NCBI GenBank assembly: GCA_036924285.1
Contig: JAYKYS010000007.1
Span: 19,902,001 to 19,966,000, forward strand
From: Asterella californica
Lineage: Eukaryota; Streptophyta; Marchantiopsida; Marchantiales; Aytoniaceae
Length of the DNA stretch: 64,000 bases
Reading direction: 5' to 3'
The notes under the pieces: generated by a model
The model's database searches: none
What the model was told of the DNA's origin: nothing
What the model saw: only the letters and a program-made list of their open reading frames with translations
Program-made: the position numbers and the translations under genes
Shown here: positions 44,727 to 56,549 of the stretch, one piece after another
Position numbering within the stretch: the stretch's first letter is position 1
How the letters are laid out: the number at the start of each line of letters is the position of its first letter

Positions 44727-44738
44727 ATCACCCCCTAG
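44727..44738 (-). promoter_or_regulatory. G6 polypurine tract
   Basis: CTAGGGGGTGAT on the minus strand, abutting the LTR start TGTGAG at 44726. It marks the end of the internal region. Confidence 0.7.
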
Positions 44739-44903
44739 TTGACGATTTGATCTGTCGAACTTCAGAAAGTCATCTGATCCAACTATGTGATATGCATCTT
44801 TTTTGGTGCGAAGATCAGGAAGCCGGGTGCTACGTCACCTCATCGTTAGTCGCTTGTCTGCAATCCGTACCACGTGAAGATCGAGTGAGCTACCCCGCTA
44901 ACT

Positions 44904-45038
44904 ACGACGAGGACATATCCACCGCCCTTGAAGAACTATGACGAGAGGTGGTGTCAAACATGACATGTGTCATCCTCTCAAACAACCATCACATAACAAC
45001 ATAATGGTCTTTCCACTAGCAGATCCACATAATATACA
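44904..45038 (-). pseudogene. PHD-finger-like module at the end of G6 pol
   Basis: On the minus strand one frame reads C-x2-C-x11-C-x2-C-x4-H-x2-C-x14-C-x2-R: CILCGSASGKTIMLLCDGC, then LRG, a stop at the usual aromatic position, HMSCLTPPL, and RWICPR with Arg replacing the last Cys. The spacing, the CDGC, the CLTPPL and the W-x-C-P features are those of PHD fingers, which bind histone H3 tails. It lies just downstream of the integrase C-terminal sequence and about 165 bases before the polypurine tract, so it belongs to the element. A role in choosing chromatin targets, as chromodomains do in chromoviruses, is inference. The internal TGA and the lost Cys show decay. Confidence 0.7.
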
Positions 45039-46490
45039 CCTCAAGTCTGTACGTACAGTCGCCAAGCTTGGATCCACGAACCGTCGATGTTAGAAAGATG
45101 ACATGACATGCAATTACGCACATGATCCTTCCACCTACACCATCATGATCCTCTAACACGAGAACACCAAACAGTAATACTCACACACACTTGTAAGATA
45201 GTGCGTCCTGCCGTCACATCCAATGTCGTCGGTGCTGTTTGCTGCAAGTACACGTAATCGTCACGATGTAACTTACGAGTCAATGATCAATAACCTCCTC
45301 CTCAAATAATCACATACTGTAACGTATCTCTATGTTGAGCAATCAACAAGTTCCCGAATGTCATCGGCATAACTCGCTGAAACATCTCAACTCGTTGAGA
45401 ACATACTTTCATCCACATATTCAGATCATCAAGGTTCACAACCTCAGCAGAATCATGACGAATGACCGTAGGTAAATCTGGTTTTCGATCGTATAGTAGA
45501 AAGTATGATGAGAAGAATGCCAAGGATGCTTGTCGACTAAAACGATAATCCATAGTCAACCATGATAACTGAAGATCCCAATTTCATGATGATCCTTCCA
45601 AAAGCCATACTTGCACAATCCTCTTTTCATTGTTTGAACAACTCTTTCTGCCAAGCCACCAACCTCAAGATGATCTCGAGACGTAGTACGGTGATCAATC
45701 AGCACTTGATCACACGAGGCTTGAAACTCACCATGAAACTCTAGACCATGGTCAGTCAACACTTCGGCTGGTGCACCCAAATGACTCAACACTTGATCTC
45801 GGAAAGTATATGTTACACCTTCACTTTCCTTGTCGAATAGTGCCACCAACTCAATCCACTTGGAGGAAGTACTCCACCATCACCAACACATATTGGCTGT
45901 GTTGTACGGTCAACGACAAAGGTCCCAAAAAGTCCAAACTCCAACATAATCTAACCCCATAATCGGGAAGGGGTGTAACTGTGGAGTAGGAGCATTTAAT
46001 GATGCTCTTTTCGATCATAGATCACACATCGTATCACAACTGCTACAGATCGGTATGCATACCGCACCACCAATATTGTCCTTGGAGTACGTTGTACGTG
46101 CACTTTATTCCAAAATGTCTCAACTCCTCATGGGCATGTCAAACTAATTATGCTCTTTGCGACGGATGTGGTACAACACACACACCCTATCATCTGTCCA
46201 CATTCTGAAGAACATGTTTTTCCACACTGAAATCTCTTGGTTCGTTGAAGAACATGATCTCACTCCTTGGTACTTATTGTGCCCACCACGACATCAATAC
46301 ATAGATATTCCATAACCATCATATCATCATGAATATCTCGCTGATTCGTCGTTATCTACTACATCTGAGGACTCATTATCTATTCCCTACCTCACGAGAG
46401 TTGTCACATGATCCTCCAGAACCAACATACACAACAAGACCGATGCATGTCAATCTTACACCACCTCTTCATCTGTCTCACCATGCCAAC
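45039..46490 (-). pseudogene. G6 integrase, broken
   Basis: Minus-strand integrase. Near 46000-46200, in shifted frames, come remnants of the zinc domain (HFGIK, GQYWW). The core follows: VEYFLQVD at about 45870, then DQVLSHLGAPAEVLTDHGLEFHGEF (second Asp) at 45730-45800, and DHLEVGGLAERVVQTMKRGL (catalytic Glu) near 45640. The late core continues as YRFSRQASLAFFSSYFLL and VNLDDLNMWMKVCSQRVE at 45400-45550, and the C-terminal part as DDYVYLQQTAPTTLDVTAGR near 45230. A linker (CMSCHLSNIDGSW) leads into the PHD-like module. Multiple frameshifts. Confidence 0.8.
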
Positions 46491-46494
46491 GAGC

Positions 46495-46840
46495 TCATGT
46501 ATCATCCTTGTGACTCATACATGGATTTTTAGTCAAACCATCTGCATCTGCGTTCGCTATCTCAGGTCTATGAACTACATGAAAGTCGTACTCTTGCAGA
46601 ATCAGAGCCCACCGTGCAAGCTTCTCCGTACGCTTGTTAGACTCTATTAACCACTTGAGCGGTTGGTGATCAATAATGAGAGTGAGGGGGTTCTCAAACA
46701 GATAACACTGAAAGTGTGTTACAATCCACACTACAGCCAAACACTCTCTCTCGTATGACTCTGTCGAATTGTTAGAATGATTCGCATATACCACAACGAA
46801 CTCCTTTCTCTACTGCTCCAAGTCCCAACATACTCCAGTC
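46495..46840 (-). pseudogene. G6 RNase H
   Basis: An open frame from 46794 downward holds VYANHSNNSTESYERECLAV, then VTHFQCYLFENPLTLIIDHQ, PLKWLIESNKRTEKLARWAL and LQEYDFHVVHRPEIANADADGL. These are the late RNase H blocks of Ty3/gypsy pol, including the DHQPLKWL signature. The first part of the domain lies in another frame above 46800. It follows the RT without a gap. Confidence 0.85.
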
Positions 46841-47960
46841 AATGTGCAGTTGGAACAGACCTTTCCTAATAAGTCTCCTCAAGATGGGAGCAGATGTCAA
46901 CCTATCCTTGAGCTCTAGAAAAGCTCGCTCTTGCTCATCTCCCCACTACCGCTCTTGGTCCACCTTCGTTAACTTGGTCAAAGGCTTTGCAATTGCACTG
47001 AATCTCTTTACGTACCGACGATAGAAGTTCACCAAACCAACAAATGCTTGAACTCGACTCACATCTGTGGGATGTGAAAAGCGTGCAGTCTCCTCAACCT
47101 TTGTTTGTTGTACTTCCAATCCACCTGGGGAGATAGTGTGACCAAGGTACTTCATTTGATCTTGGAAGAACTTATATTTCTCAAGATGTAACTTCAAACC
47201 ATGAGGTCTCAACCAAATATAAATGTCTTTACAGTGTTCCTCCACTGTAGCACTATAGACTAGGATGTCGTCATTGTAACACCGAACAAAATCCAATCCT
47301 GCTAGGATTCTGTCCATAACTCTCTGGAACTCGGGTAAGTGCGTTCTTCAAACCAAATGATAAGAATAGTCATTGATACAAACAATATTTGTCGTAATGA
47401 TCAATCCTCCATAACGTTGTATTGGTCTTATTCTCCTCTAAGATTCATAACTGATGGTATCCTGCTCGAAGATCCAACATACTGAAGACCTTTGCATGCC
47501 GAACCGCATCAAAGATCTCCTCCGGTGTAGACATGGCATACTTATCAGAATTTGTCTGCCGATTGATAAGACGATAGTCTTCACACATGCGTATATCAAT
47601 GTAGTTGTCATACATATCTTTCTTGGCTAGCATAACAATGATAGATGCATACTCTCCATGAGATATCTCCACCAAACTAGCCTCAAACAAGTCTTGAGTC
47701 CGACTCCGAATCAAGACTCTCTTCATATCATTGTACCTAAAAGAGCGTCGAAAGATTGGTGTGTCACTAGCCAACTCAATCTGTATACCCGGTCCCTTCA
47801 AGGTACCCAAATCCTTCATACAAAAGGTAAAATAGTTCTTGTAATCTCTCAGGAGACTATGTATTCTTCGTCTCTCTCTTCCTATAAGCGTGGCTCCAAT
47901 CTCAGGCTCCCAAGTATCCTTTGTCATTACACCAGAGGTAGAGGAAGAAACAATTGATTG
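46841..47960 (-). pseudogene. G6 reverse transcriptase, broken
   Basis: Two open parts. 47445-47927 carries the pre-RT and fingers: IHSLLRDYKNYFTFCMKDLG, GPGIQIELASDTPIF, IVMLAKKDMYDN, MCEDYRLINRQT and VFSMLDLRAGYHQL. 46946-47317 carries the palm end and thumb: the catalytic box FVRCYNDDILVYS (both aspartates kept), HLEKYKFFQDQMKYLGHTIS and VSRVQAFVGLVNFYRRYVKRF. The stretch 47317-47445 between them is frame-shifted. This lineage differs from G1 and G2. Confidence 0.85.
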
Positions 47961-49090
47961 CTATTGAGCAACATCATGAGCAGACCTCTCTTGCTCATCA
48001 TTAACAGACTCAACCGTATCCACACACACGACATCAGCAGTCTTAGCTGCAACATCCAAATGATCTCTCATCACATCTCTGATGTCCACGAATGACGATC
48101 TTTCCTTATCTCACCCCCAACATTTACCTCTATCGCATCGGTAAGCAAATCATTCAAAGGGGTCTGAGCAGTAATACTTGTCGATCTCATCCGACGCTAC
48201 TCAGTCAAACCAAGACTTACAATCCGTGTCAAGCAGTTCAAGTCCATTGCTTGATCCAACACCTGACGGCATCCTCCCTTTGACACCAAAGACACAGCCG
48301 TCGTACTTGTAAGAAATCTCATCGCATGCTCTCTCTCATTGACGTTAGGCTCCACCAACAACTACAAACTAAAATTTCATACTAGTCCAGGACCTCCCTC
48401 TCTATATGCATGAGAACCAAGGGAGCTCACAAGTGTAAGAAATGTCGCTCTAAATTGTCGCACCACGACCATGGATGACCTATCAACGACTCTCACTACT
48501 TGAGATCATCGTCATGCATCCAAGATGCCATCCATTCTAAGGTGTGCTGGACGTCAAACTCCATCATATGCTCGCCTCAACAACTCCCTAAGTAACAAGT
48601 TCGTCCAGCACAACCGTGGACGATGTGCATGAGATCTCACTCTCGCTAGGTGCTCGAGTTCATCTCGCACATCACTGCCACTCGCTGAACCAATGTTGAC
48701 TTGTTCTCCGTAACTAATACGCCTTGACCGTGAAGCCATCCCACCAGCTAGATCTTTGTAAGAAGCTCCAAGTCGCTGGAATTTCATAATCTTCTACACC
48801 ACCCGGAGCTCGTTTCTTCTTCGCCACATCTTCCAAAAACTTCTTGATGATATTCTTGCACTTGTGCCATAAGTTCTTCTGAGAAATAATCTCATACGCT
48901 GCAAGATAGCATCTACTGAAGTCTGGTCATCATGAATGACCTTGTCAGGAGTGATCCCTCGTACTATCAACGGTTGAATCCTCATCTCAAATGCTTTGTT
49001 TTCAATCAGTCACGCATTATTATTCGTCTCAACTCGTGTCATATTCACCAACTCGATACAACGTCCATCGTGCTTGTCAATGAATGCATA
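47961..49090 (-). pseudogene. upstream part of G6 (gag or pol N-terminus), unresolved
   Basis: Short minus-strand frames (48554-48787, 48794-48985) with many stops between them. By position this should be gag and protease of G6, but I cannot point to a zinc knuckle or an aspartic-protease motif. It ends where the family-B LTR begins at 49091. Confidence 0.4.
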
Positions 49091-51340
49091 TGTAGTGTCT
49101 CAGGATTTCTCCTTTAGCCCATTGTAGCATAAAAGATTTCGTTCTCCAAGAAGATTTACACTAGTTACACTGCTCTTAAGTTCTAAGATCTATCCAAACT
49201 CACAAACGTCCGGGTTTTGTCCAGAAATCTCTTCTTCTCACAAAACCACACGGCTTCCAAACCCTTCAAAATGTGCTCTAGATCTTAACATACAATTACT
49301 AATTAAAATACCATACAAATATCCACTGAGAAGTCCAAGAAGTCAATTACTGCTTCCAGGTCACAGCTTACGGCTTCTAGCTTCTTTTGCCCTTGATTTG
49401 ACTACTCTGTCTCAAGAGATCGATCTCTCATGGACAATCCGTATGTGCATCTGAAGTGCTCCCTGGATGAGACAAACTTGGACACTACACAGCTTATGAT
49501 CGTCACTCAACATGAAAACTTTTCATGCACAATTGGGTATGAATTCGATGAAATCCAATCCTCAGAAGACATAGACGAAGTTTTTGCAAACCAAATAGTC
49601 AATCAAATCCATGAGAAGATGTTACATCAACTTCTGGTAGCTACTCGTTCAGCTTCTTATCCCTACTCCTCGACAAACCAAACCTGTCTACACTTCCGTG
49701 CTCCTATTTGGATGCTGATGTGCAGAGCCTACTATGCGCGCATGTGTATGTAAAACTAAACATCAATCCAAGTCTTATACTACTGCCTAGCCATGGATTG
49801 ACCAACAGCCGAACAGACTGCATGTAATCGTAGGAGAGGATTCCCTCGAATCAGAACCACAACCCATAGGTTGAAAAGGGTCTACTATCAGATGGCCACC
49901 TCCTCCTAGACTTCCTCTCAGTTTGGAAAATCTTCCCTATTCTTGCTGTAACTAACTTTGTCACATGGACAGTATTCTAAAAATACAAAAAAGAGTTACA
50001 AAGCTAAAAACATCTACTCTGATTCTCTGAAAATCAGCGAGGTATAAACATTTTAGACCTAACTAATTTTCCTACCTATTCTTGGTAACCATGTGAGATA
50101 TCCATGGCACTTGCACCCACCTGTGTATCTAGTTAGGCTTTTGGTACCATATGCTGCTCAGCTTGTACCTCTGACGCGGCTGAGGTGGCATCCGCCTCAG
50201 TGGCAACCATGTGTTCATCTGTACTTGGTCCGGAAGACAGAAGATGACTTTGGGAAGCCGTACCCAGCTTCGCTTCTGGGCTCTTCTGCAAGACTTATTC
50301 GCTGCTTGGAGTTGTGACGATCTCATGGAAGTCAAAGACAGACATTACCTCCACTCTGAATACATGAGAAGCCATCTCCTCTTCTTCCCTTGCAGAAGAC
50401 GTCTTAGCTTCTATAGCTTCTTCTCGCACTTTCTCCAAATCCAATGCTATTACCACCAGGTGAACAGCTAGGTCGAATTGCAGCTTATTTGGATCCTCAC
50501 ATGGGAAGGTCATGGGGCGTCCAAAGACATGGCTGTAGGGATGAGAGCTGAAGGAAGATCATAGAGTGTCTTCCGAGCTTTAATCTATCGATCCAAGTAT
50601 CTGAAGATGCTGTCCTTACATTCTAACAAAAGGTCCTTGGAGACAACATCTCAAGTTCGTGTTAAGGTCAAAAGCTTCCTCCATGTTGTGAAGTTGAACT
50701 TCTTCTTGAGAGCTGCTCTTATCTGTAGGGTCGTAGGAATCGATTTCCTAGTGGTCCTAGTGCTTGAGGTGTCTTCTTGAGAATATGACTCAGATCTAGA
50801 GTGGATGATGAGATAAGAACTGCTTGTCTCAAGAACGCTCCTAGGTCCCATCCTCCTCGCTGGTGACACATCTTTTATACCACTGGAGTCACTTGCCTGG
50901 CTGGTGTTCTGCTTCGGGGTTGTGCTTAGTCCTCCCTTAGGCACTAAAATTGGAGGGGAAGGCATAATACCCGTCAGGCCTTCCTTCTCTCAAGTCTCCT
51001 CCTTGACTCCTTCTTGTCTCACTGGCCCATACTTGGTCAACTGAGCCTCCTTCAAGTCCCCTTTGGACACATACAGGTAGTAGAGAGATGCCCTCCTGAC
51101 GGGATGCTCAAATAAGCCAACTTTGTATGTACATAAGTACGGAAAAAAGCGCCCCCAATTGATGACCTTCCATGGCCATACAGCTTCTAGGAATTCCACA
51201 TCCCGATCTCCTAGATATCTAACCTTCTAAGCTTTCTCCTTGGGAAAAAGGTGAAGGTAAAGCTTCCCTAGAAGTCGCTTCCTCGGCTCTTGGTAGGCTT
51301 CCACCTTCCAACCATTCCTTCTTTGTCTATCTTCCAGGAA
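49091..51340 (-). repeat. family-B LTR copy IV, 5'-truncated
   Basis: Starts (plus strand) TGTAGTGTCTCAGGATTTCTCC at 49091, the same end as 22006, and stays collinear through AAAACCACACGG near 49243, CACAATTGGGTATGA near 49529, and the LTR gene to about 51340. Part of the region equivalent to 22330-22790 is missing. The other end is lost, so no target duplication can be tested. Confidence 0.75.
50280..51335 (-). pseudogene. LTR-borne coiled-coil protein gene, copy IV
   Basis: Minus-strand remnant. Blocks from 51330 downward: LEDRQRRNGWKVEAYQEP-like sequence, EFLEAVWPWKVINWGRFFP, FEHPVRRA in place of LGTPxGGH, YYLYVSKGDLKEAQLTKYG, a Ser-rich linker (SSYLIIHSRSESYSQED), then a jump straight to LKKKFNFTTWRKLLTL, so most of the coiled coil is deleted. 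The C-terminal part follows near 50300-50510 (LQFDLAVHLVVIALDLEK). The first 100 or so residues are missing. Broken by stops and deletions. Confidence 0.7.
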
Positions 51341-51399
51341 CAAAATCAGTACAGACAAGATCAGAACTAAGATGTAAGAAAACTATACATGAGTGAAAG

Positions 51400-51565
51400 T
51401 GAGAACAAATTAGAGAGAAAGAAAACCAATGGAAAAAATGCAGAAGAAGAGAAGAGAAGGAAGAGGAGAAGAATAAGAGAAAAAAGAAAAAAGAAAAAAA
51501 AGAAAGGAGGGCCAAATATCCTTAAAAAACGTGAGGAAGGAAGGAAGGAAGGAAGGAGTCCTTCC
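51400..51565 (+). repeat. purine-rich low-complexity tract
   Basis: A GAA/AAG/AAA-rich strand from 51411, ending in tandem GGAA units at about 51536-51556. The open frames here are low-complexity artefacts. Confidence 0.85.
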
Positions 51566-52120
51566 CCCCACACATCCGCAAAATGAGGAGAAAGGAGTTC
51601 CTTCTTTGGAAATTTGAATTTCTCAGATGGCTTGAAAAATCTTTCCAGCGGTCGGAAATCTGTTTATATTCGGAACAACAGGTGAGAAATATCTCTGGCT
51701 GAGAAATCTCTATAGTTCAAGTATCTGTTTCAGGCAAGATTTCTCCTACCATCTTCTTCTATCCAACAATCTAATCAATGTAACCAACAAGTGCTCAATA
51801 GCGTCACCTCTAAATTTGAAATTTTGAAATTAGTGGTTGAAAATACAGCAGAGGTTTTCTGATTTTTCTCAGCCGTCAGATGTGCAAATAGTCCCATCAA
51901 TAGCTCCAAATGTAGATCTCAAAGAGATGTTCATTTTGAGCCCTAGATGGAGATCAAGCGACAACGAATAAAAATGTGTCAATGATGAGTGTTTCGCTGC
52001 GAGGTCCCTCTTTTCTTAACCCTCAATAGTGGTAACTAACAATGAATAACGGGGTGGTTAAAGATGAAGAATTTTTTATTACACTTGACAGATCGATACA
52101 AGACTCGATGATAGAATCTA
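51566..52120. other. no gene recognised
   Basis: AT-rich sequence with no open frame of note, no repeat I could match and no transposon motif, lying between the purine tract and the tandem array. Confidence 0.45.
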
Positions 52121-53220
52121 ATGATAGATGATAAGCCCAAAGATATGAACAAGCCTAAGAATCTGACCCGTGTTCGAGTTAATGGATTCAACTACCATGA
52201 GATCAGAGAGGCAAAAGATGTAAGCAGTATTTTTGAATCATCATTTCGAAAGCACACAAAAGCTCAAAAAATGGACAAGCATGAGAATCTGACTCGTGTT
52301 CAAATTAATGGATTCTCAAGCTTGTGTTCGAGTTAATGGATTTCATTATCTTGAGCTCAGAGGTGCACATATATCATTCGAGGGGATAAGCAACACAACA
52401 TTATCCAAGATGTGCAGCCGATCGAGTATTTTACTAGACAATAAATCTGTACCGAAATTCTCATAAACCCCATGCAAAGTAAGACAACGTATCCAACCTT
52501 CAAGCACGAGACTCGAATGTCGAAACCCCTCGAGAGATGGACAAGTCTAAGAATCCGACTCGTGTTCGAGTTAATGGATTCTACTATCTTGAGGTCAGAG
52601 AGACAGACAATCGAGAGGATAAACAACACAACATTACCCAAGATGTACAACCGATCAAATATTTTTCATGAGTTTCTCGAGAAATCTATATTGAAATTCT
52701 CATGAACTCGATCAAATTAGAATTTTTGTGAATCCGATCAAGCAGAGTAAGACAACGTACCCAACCCTCAAACAAGAGACCCGAACATCAGAACCCTTTG
52801 GAAATGAACAAGCTTGAGAATCTGATGCATGTTCGAGTTAATGGATTCTACTATCCTGAGGTCAGAGAGACACACAATCGAGGAGATAAACAACACAACA
52901 TTACCCAAGATGTACAGTCGACAGAATATTTTACTAGACGAGAAAACTGTATTGAACTTCTCGTGAATCTGGTCAAATTAGAATTCTCATTAATCCGGCC
53001 AAGCAAAATAAGACAATGTATCCAACCCCTAAGCACGAGATCCGAACATCAAAATCTCTCTGGAAACGGGTAAGCCTGAGAATACAACTCGTGTTCAAGT
53101 TAATGGATTCCACTATCCTGAGACTAGAAAAATGTTCTATATTAAAATTTCCATGAACCTTGTAAAGCAGAATAAAATAACATACTCAACCTCTAATCAC
53201 GAGATTCGAATACTTAAACC
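52121..53220 (+). repeat. diverged tandem array, longest units about 260-270 bp
   Basis: The landmark GTTAATGGA following GTTC(A/G) recurs near 52179, 52304, 52332, 52571, 52838 and 53099. Full units also share AACACAACATTA(C/T)CCAAGATGT, ATATTTT, AATTCTCAT and GTAAGACAACGTA(T/C)CCAACC. The last three intervals are 239, 267 and 261 bp; earlier ones are shortened. The units differ from each other by substitutions and indels, so the array is old. Confidence 0.8.
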
Positions 53221-53237
53221 CTCCTAAAAAATTTACC

Positions 53238-53281
53238 GGAATCGAACCTTGATCTGGAAGATGAAAACCGCCACTGGTCTG
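53238..53281 (-). promoter_or_regulatory. tRNA-like internal promoter boxes
   Basis: On the minus strand GGTTCGATTCC (53238-53248) equals the pol III B box, and CAGACCAGTGG (53271-53281) resembles an A box. GCGGTTTTCATC between them resembles a Glu anticodon arm. The spacing is about ten bases too short for a tRNA and no acceptor stem closes, so this is at most a tRNA relic or a SINE-like head. Confidence 0.3.
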
Positions 53282-53283
53282 GG

Positions 53284-54984
53284 TTGACCTCCTTTTACAG
53301 TCCTATGACTCAAAGTGTTGCACGTCACGTACCGTACGTCCAGCTTACTATTGCCATGGCACCCATGCATGCTACCAGTCCGGAAGCGAAAAGAGAAAAA
53401 GAGAAGAAAAGGGAAAAGGAAAAGAAGATAAAGAAAACGTACCGTTCGTGTGCGCTAAAAAGAATCTTTTGTCGGGATACGTACTTGGCATGCATATCAG
53501 AAAGTAAGTCCCATATATTTTGGAGCAAATACCAACCCTAGAAACACAATAACTCATGTCAGATGGAAATCATAGTGACCTCGAGCTTGCGGACCGCACG
53601 TTGACCACCAGTAGCCACGTATGGTACTGTGGGATCCTTTGCTCCTCCTACTATCAGTGTATGGACCATGTCACTTGATGTTTCATTTCCCTCTATTTCG
53701 TTTCCGCATACCTCCCTACATGATGAACCGGTTGCGGCTTGTGAATCTCTTCAATGCGAGACTGGTTGTTCCCTTTGCGCTTGTTTGAATAAATATGTTC
53801 AGACTCCTGTCTGCAAAAGAGATAGCTAGTTAGACTTAGAGTTAACTCTACTCCTATTAATTGACGTCGTGCGACTCTGCATGAATCTTGGTCGTCCGAT
53901 GAAGTGGTAAATCACGATATATCACTATTACACTGCACGGCAATGTAATTAATATGAGTAGAGTTAACGTGTTGCCTAGTTAGCTTCGACGGCTGATCCA
54001 AATTTCCAGTTTCTCCAGAAAAAACAAGTAAGCTACAAAATTATTAATTTATTCCGTTGGAATTAATATCAAACAAAAGAGTTTGAGTAGCAAACTGTCA
54101 CGAGCACTCAAACAAATGCCACAGTGTCTAACTGGGTGTTCTAGAAAGTTCTGATTTCCTCTGTTTCTTACTGTCACCATACGTACATATGCATGCTCGA
54201 TTAACTTCTGGGGAATTTTTGTTCTTTTAATGATATAAGAAAATATATAGATATTAAATAAAATTTATTTACCAAGTGGATGAAAATAATCAAAATATTT
54301 TATAAATATTAATTGATAGTCATGCTTGGAAAAGTGAACAGATCAGGATATAAACCATAAAGGATGAGTACACACGGTGCCTAATGTACAAGTCAGGGAA
54401 CCTAAAATTGTTTATACATTAATAAACATTGACTTTAATTTAGTATCTAATCCTTCCTGAAGGATTGGGTACTAAATTGAACCCATGCATCCTCCTCCAT
54501 TGAAAGATAGAGGAGGTGAATATTCACGTGTGCTCACATATCATATTTCAAAGGATATAATACACATAAAAGAGGAACAGATATTTATCCAGAAATTTCC
54601 TTTATCACACCAGAGTAGGTTCTTTGAGCTTGCTCACACTCCTCTTAACGAGATATTGCTTATCACACTCCTGACTGGCTATTGACTTTGAAACCAATCA
54701 TTTTGTGATGATAGTTAAATGTTTGACTGCACACATTAAGTTTTTGAGTATGTATTGTCTAACATGTTATTAATGTTAAACGTTTTCAATAGCAAAGTTA
54801 TTTAATCATGGTTGAAAGCAGTGAAATGTTGAACGATAAGCCAAAGTGACTAGTTTTAATATCAATAACGTATCAGATATGATCAAGCATTATAACGTTA
54901 AGAGAGGTGTGATCAATCTCAAAGAACCTATTGGAGATATGATCAAGCAAATTTTTGCAAAATTTTATCACTTTTTTTCTTGAA
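53284..54984. other. no gene recognised
   Basis: AT-rich in 54230-54320. A 15-base imperfect hairpin lies at 54439-54476 (stem TTTAGTATCTAATCC, two mismatches). Short open frames show no domain. Confidence 0.4.
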
Positions 54985-55085
54985 CATGTACCTATTAGCG
55001 AATATTAATCAGACCCCTGCAAACTTGAATTTCTTGATAATACTCATGACTTTCTCACTTTAACTTGGCCGCACCGCATGGCAGT
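54985..55085 (-). repeat. inverted partner of the repeat at 63150
   Basis: The reverse complement of this stretch matches about 63150-63255: CCATGCGGTGCGGCCAAGTT, then AAAGTGAGAAAGTCATG, AAGAAATT(C/T)AAGTT and GCAGGGGTCT. The two copies face each other across G4, about 8.1 kb apart. Confidence 0.7.
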
Positions 55086-55109
55086 TTTCTGATACTGGAG
55101 CAACCACAA

Positions 55110-56549
55110 GAGAAGGACAAACCTGCTGCATACAAGTTACAGTAAAGGTGTTCTAGAAGAGCGGATCTAGAACACGAAGATAGAATTTTTCTTATGCGGG
55201 GTTTTGGGTATAACAAAACGAGAGTTTCATGATGTCACAGTAATGAAAATGACAAATCACGGAAGAAGTAGTGCTTACGCATGCTCTTGATACATGGATA
55301 TCTCCAGTTGAGGAGAGAGAGCTCGTCAAATGTAACGCATAATCAGCAAAAGAGAAGAGTGACCGAAGTCGAAAGGTACGTTTTGAAGATGAAGATGATG
55401 TCTTGCAGCAAAGCTCGAGTCACTACAACTGTAGTCATTGGACTCGTGCGACTACTGAAACTCTTGTGAGAGTAGAGGATTTGGAAGAATCTATTGTTGT
55501 GTTGATCGACCACGGGTCAGAGACCTCAACATCATGTTGAATGATCTTTACAAGAATGAAAGATGACCTACCGACATGGAGCATGGATGGGTAATTAGAG
55601 CAACTAACAACATGCTTGGAGAGTTGTACGAGGCTTATCCAAATGTTTGGATGAGGATTGATGATGTCGTTGTAGAGCAGAACTTTTGTGTCTAAGAAAT
55701 GACATCGTACCCGCTCATCTTTGGACAACCGTACATCATAGCAACTCGAATGGAAACACGGGTGTTGGATGGCGGGTCCGCATATGCGAGGATATGCAGT
55801 CAAAATGAGAAGAGAGAAGTGCAATTTTTAACTGTAATTGAAAACCATGAGCGAAATCAATATCATCTAAGGGAGAATCCGCATTCGAGGATGATTGAGA
55901 ATTTTAAGGTTTGCGGTAGGTATCACTTTAGAGCGGGATTGTGGTGGTATGTAGGAGAAAGTACTTTCGTCTGAAGAAGTAAGTATCTTTTGTACAAGGT
56001 TTATTGGATTTGGTGAGTGTGAGGTTGTGTATATATGAAGATTGAACACTTAAGAAAACAACAAAAAAGACGTTGGTGTGAGATTGAGTTGGAGTTGCGA
56101 GCATTGAGAGAATGGATGAAGATGAGAAGATTTTAGGGGTTTTTGAGGAGGATGAACTGGAAGATCCACTATAACATCATATTTATTGGATTAGGGGGTG
56201 ACGATAAAGTCGTACAAATTCACTCAAGGGAGTTGTTCCAAGATCGAGGTATTTCGAACACCAGAAGTTTGGATAGAGACGAAGTACAAGACGATGGACA
56301 AGAACATGAAAATGATAGCTGGACCTTTACCCGAAGATTCAAAGGGGCAAGTGGAACGAGCTTCAAGGGAGAAAAGCTTACGGATATGGCATAAGTTCTC
56401 GAAAGTGAATCTTAAGGAACTTAAGGTTGTGATAGATGGTTCGCTATTGGCAGAAGATGTAGTATGTTTCAAGAAAATGATTTCTCAACAGGAGAAAGCA
56501 TTCGTCTTTGAACCTCATGAGATAGGATGTATGAACACATATGTTGTGA
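55110..56549 (+). pseudogene. gypsy G4: protease and start of RT region, broken
   Basis: Plus-strand relative of G2. [10 protein letters not shown] near 55115 is followed by pre-protease sequence, then THALDTWISPVEERELVK, then the protease core VVLIDHGSE near 55500 with DHG at the active site. The second half lies at 55699-55975 (EMTSYPLIFGQPYIIATRME, then FKVCGRYHFRAGLWW). 56198-56550 holds the linker (FRTPEVWIETKYKTMDKN, GPLPEDSKGQVERASREKS, KAFVFEPHEIGCMNTYVV). Many stops. Homology to G2 breaks off at about 56549, where an insert begins. Confidence 0.8.

Noticed and set aside
42398..44731. Cys/Val/Ser-rich frames (42398, 42797, 44444, and 3521) as a gene family
   Set aside because: They are translations of the same G6-family LTR; resemblance comes from shared LTR DNA, with frames broken differently in each.
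51389..51586. Lys/Glu-rich and Phe/Ser-rich open frames in the purine tract
   Set aside because: They are low-complexity translations of a GAA/AAA-rich run and GGAA tandem units.
52121..53220. The tandem array as a CRISPR array
   Set aside because: Units are long, diverged and without constant short repeats and unique spacers; the context is a plant-type nuclear genome.
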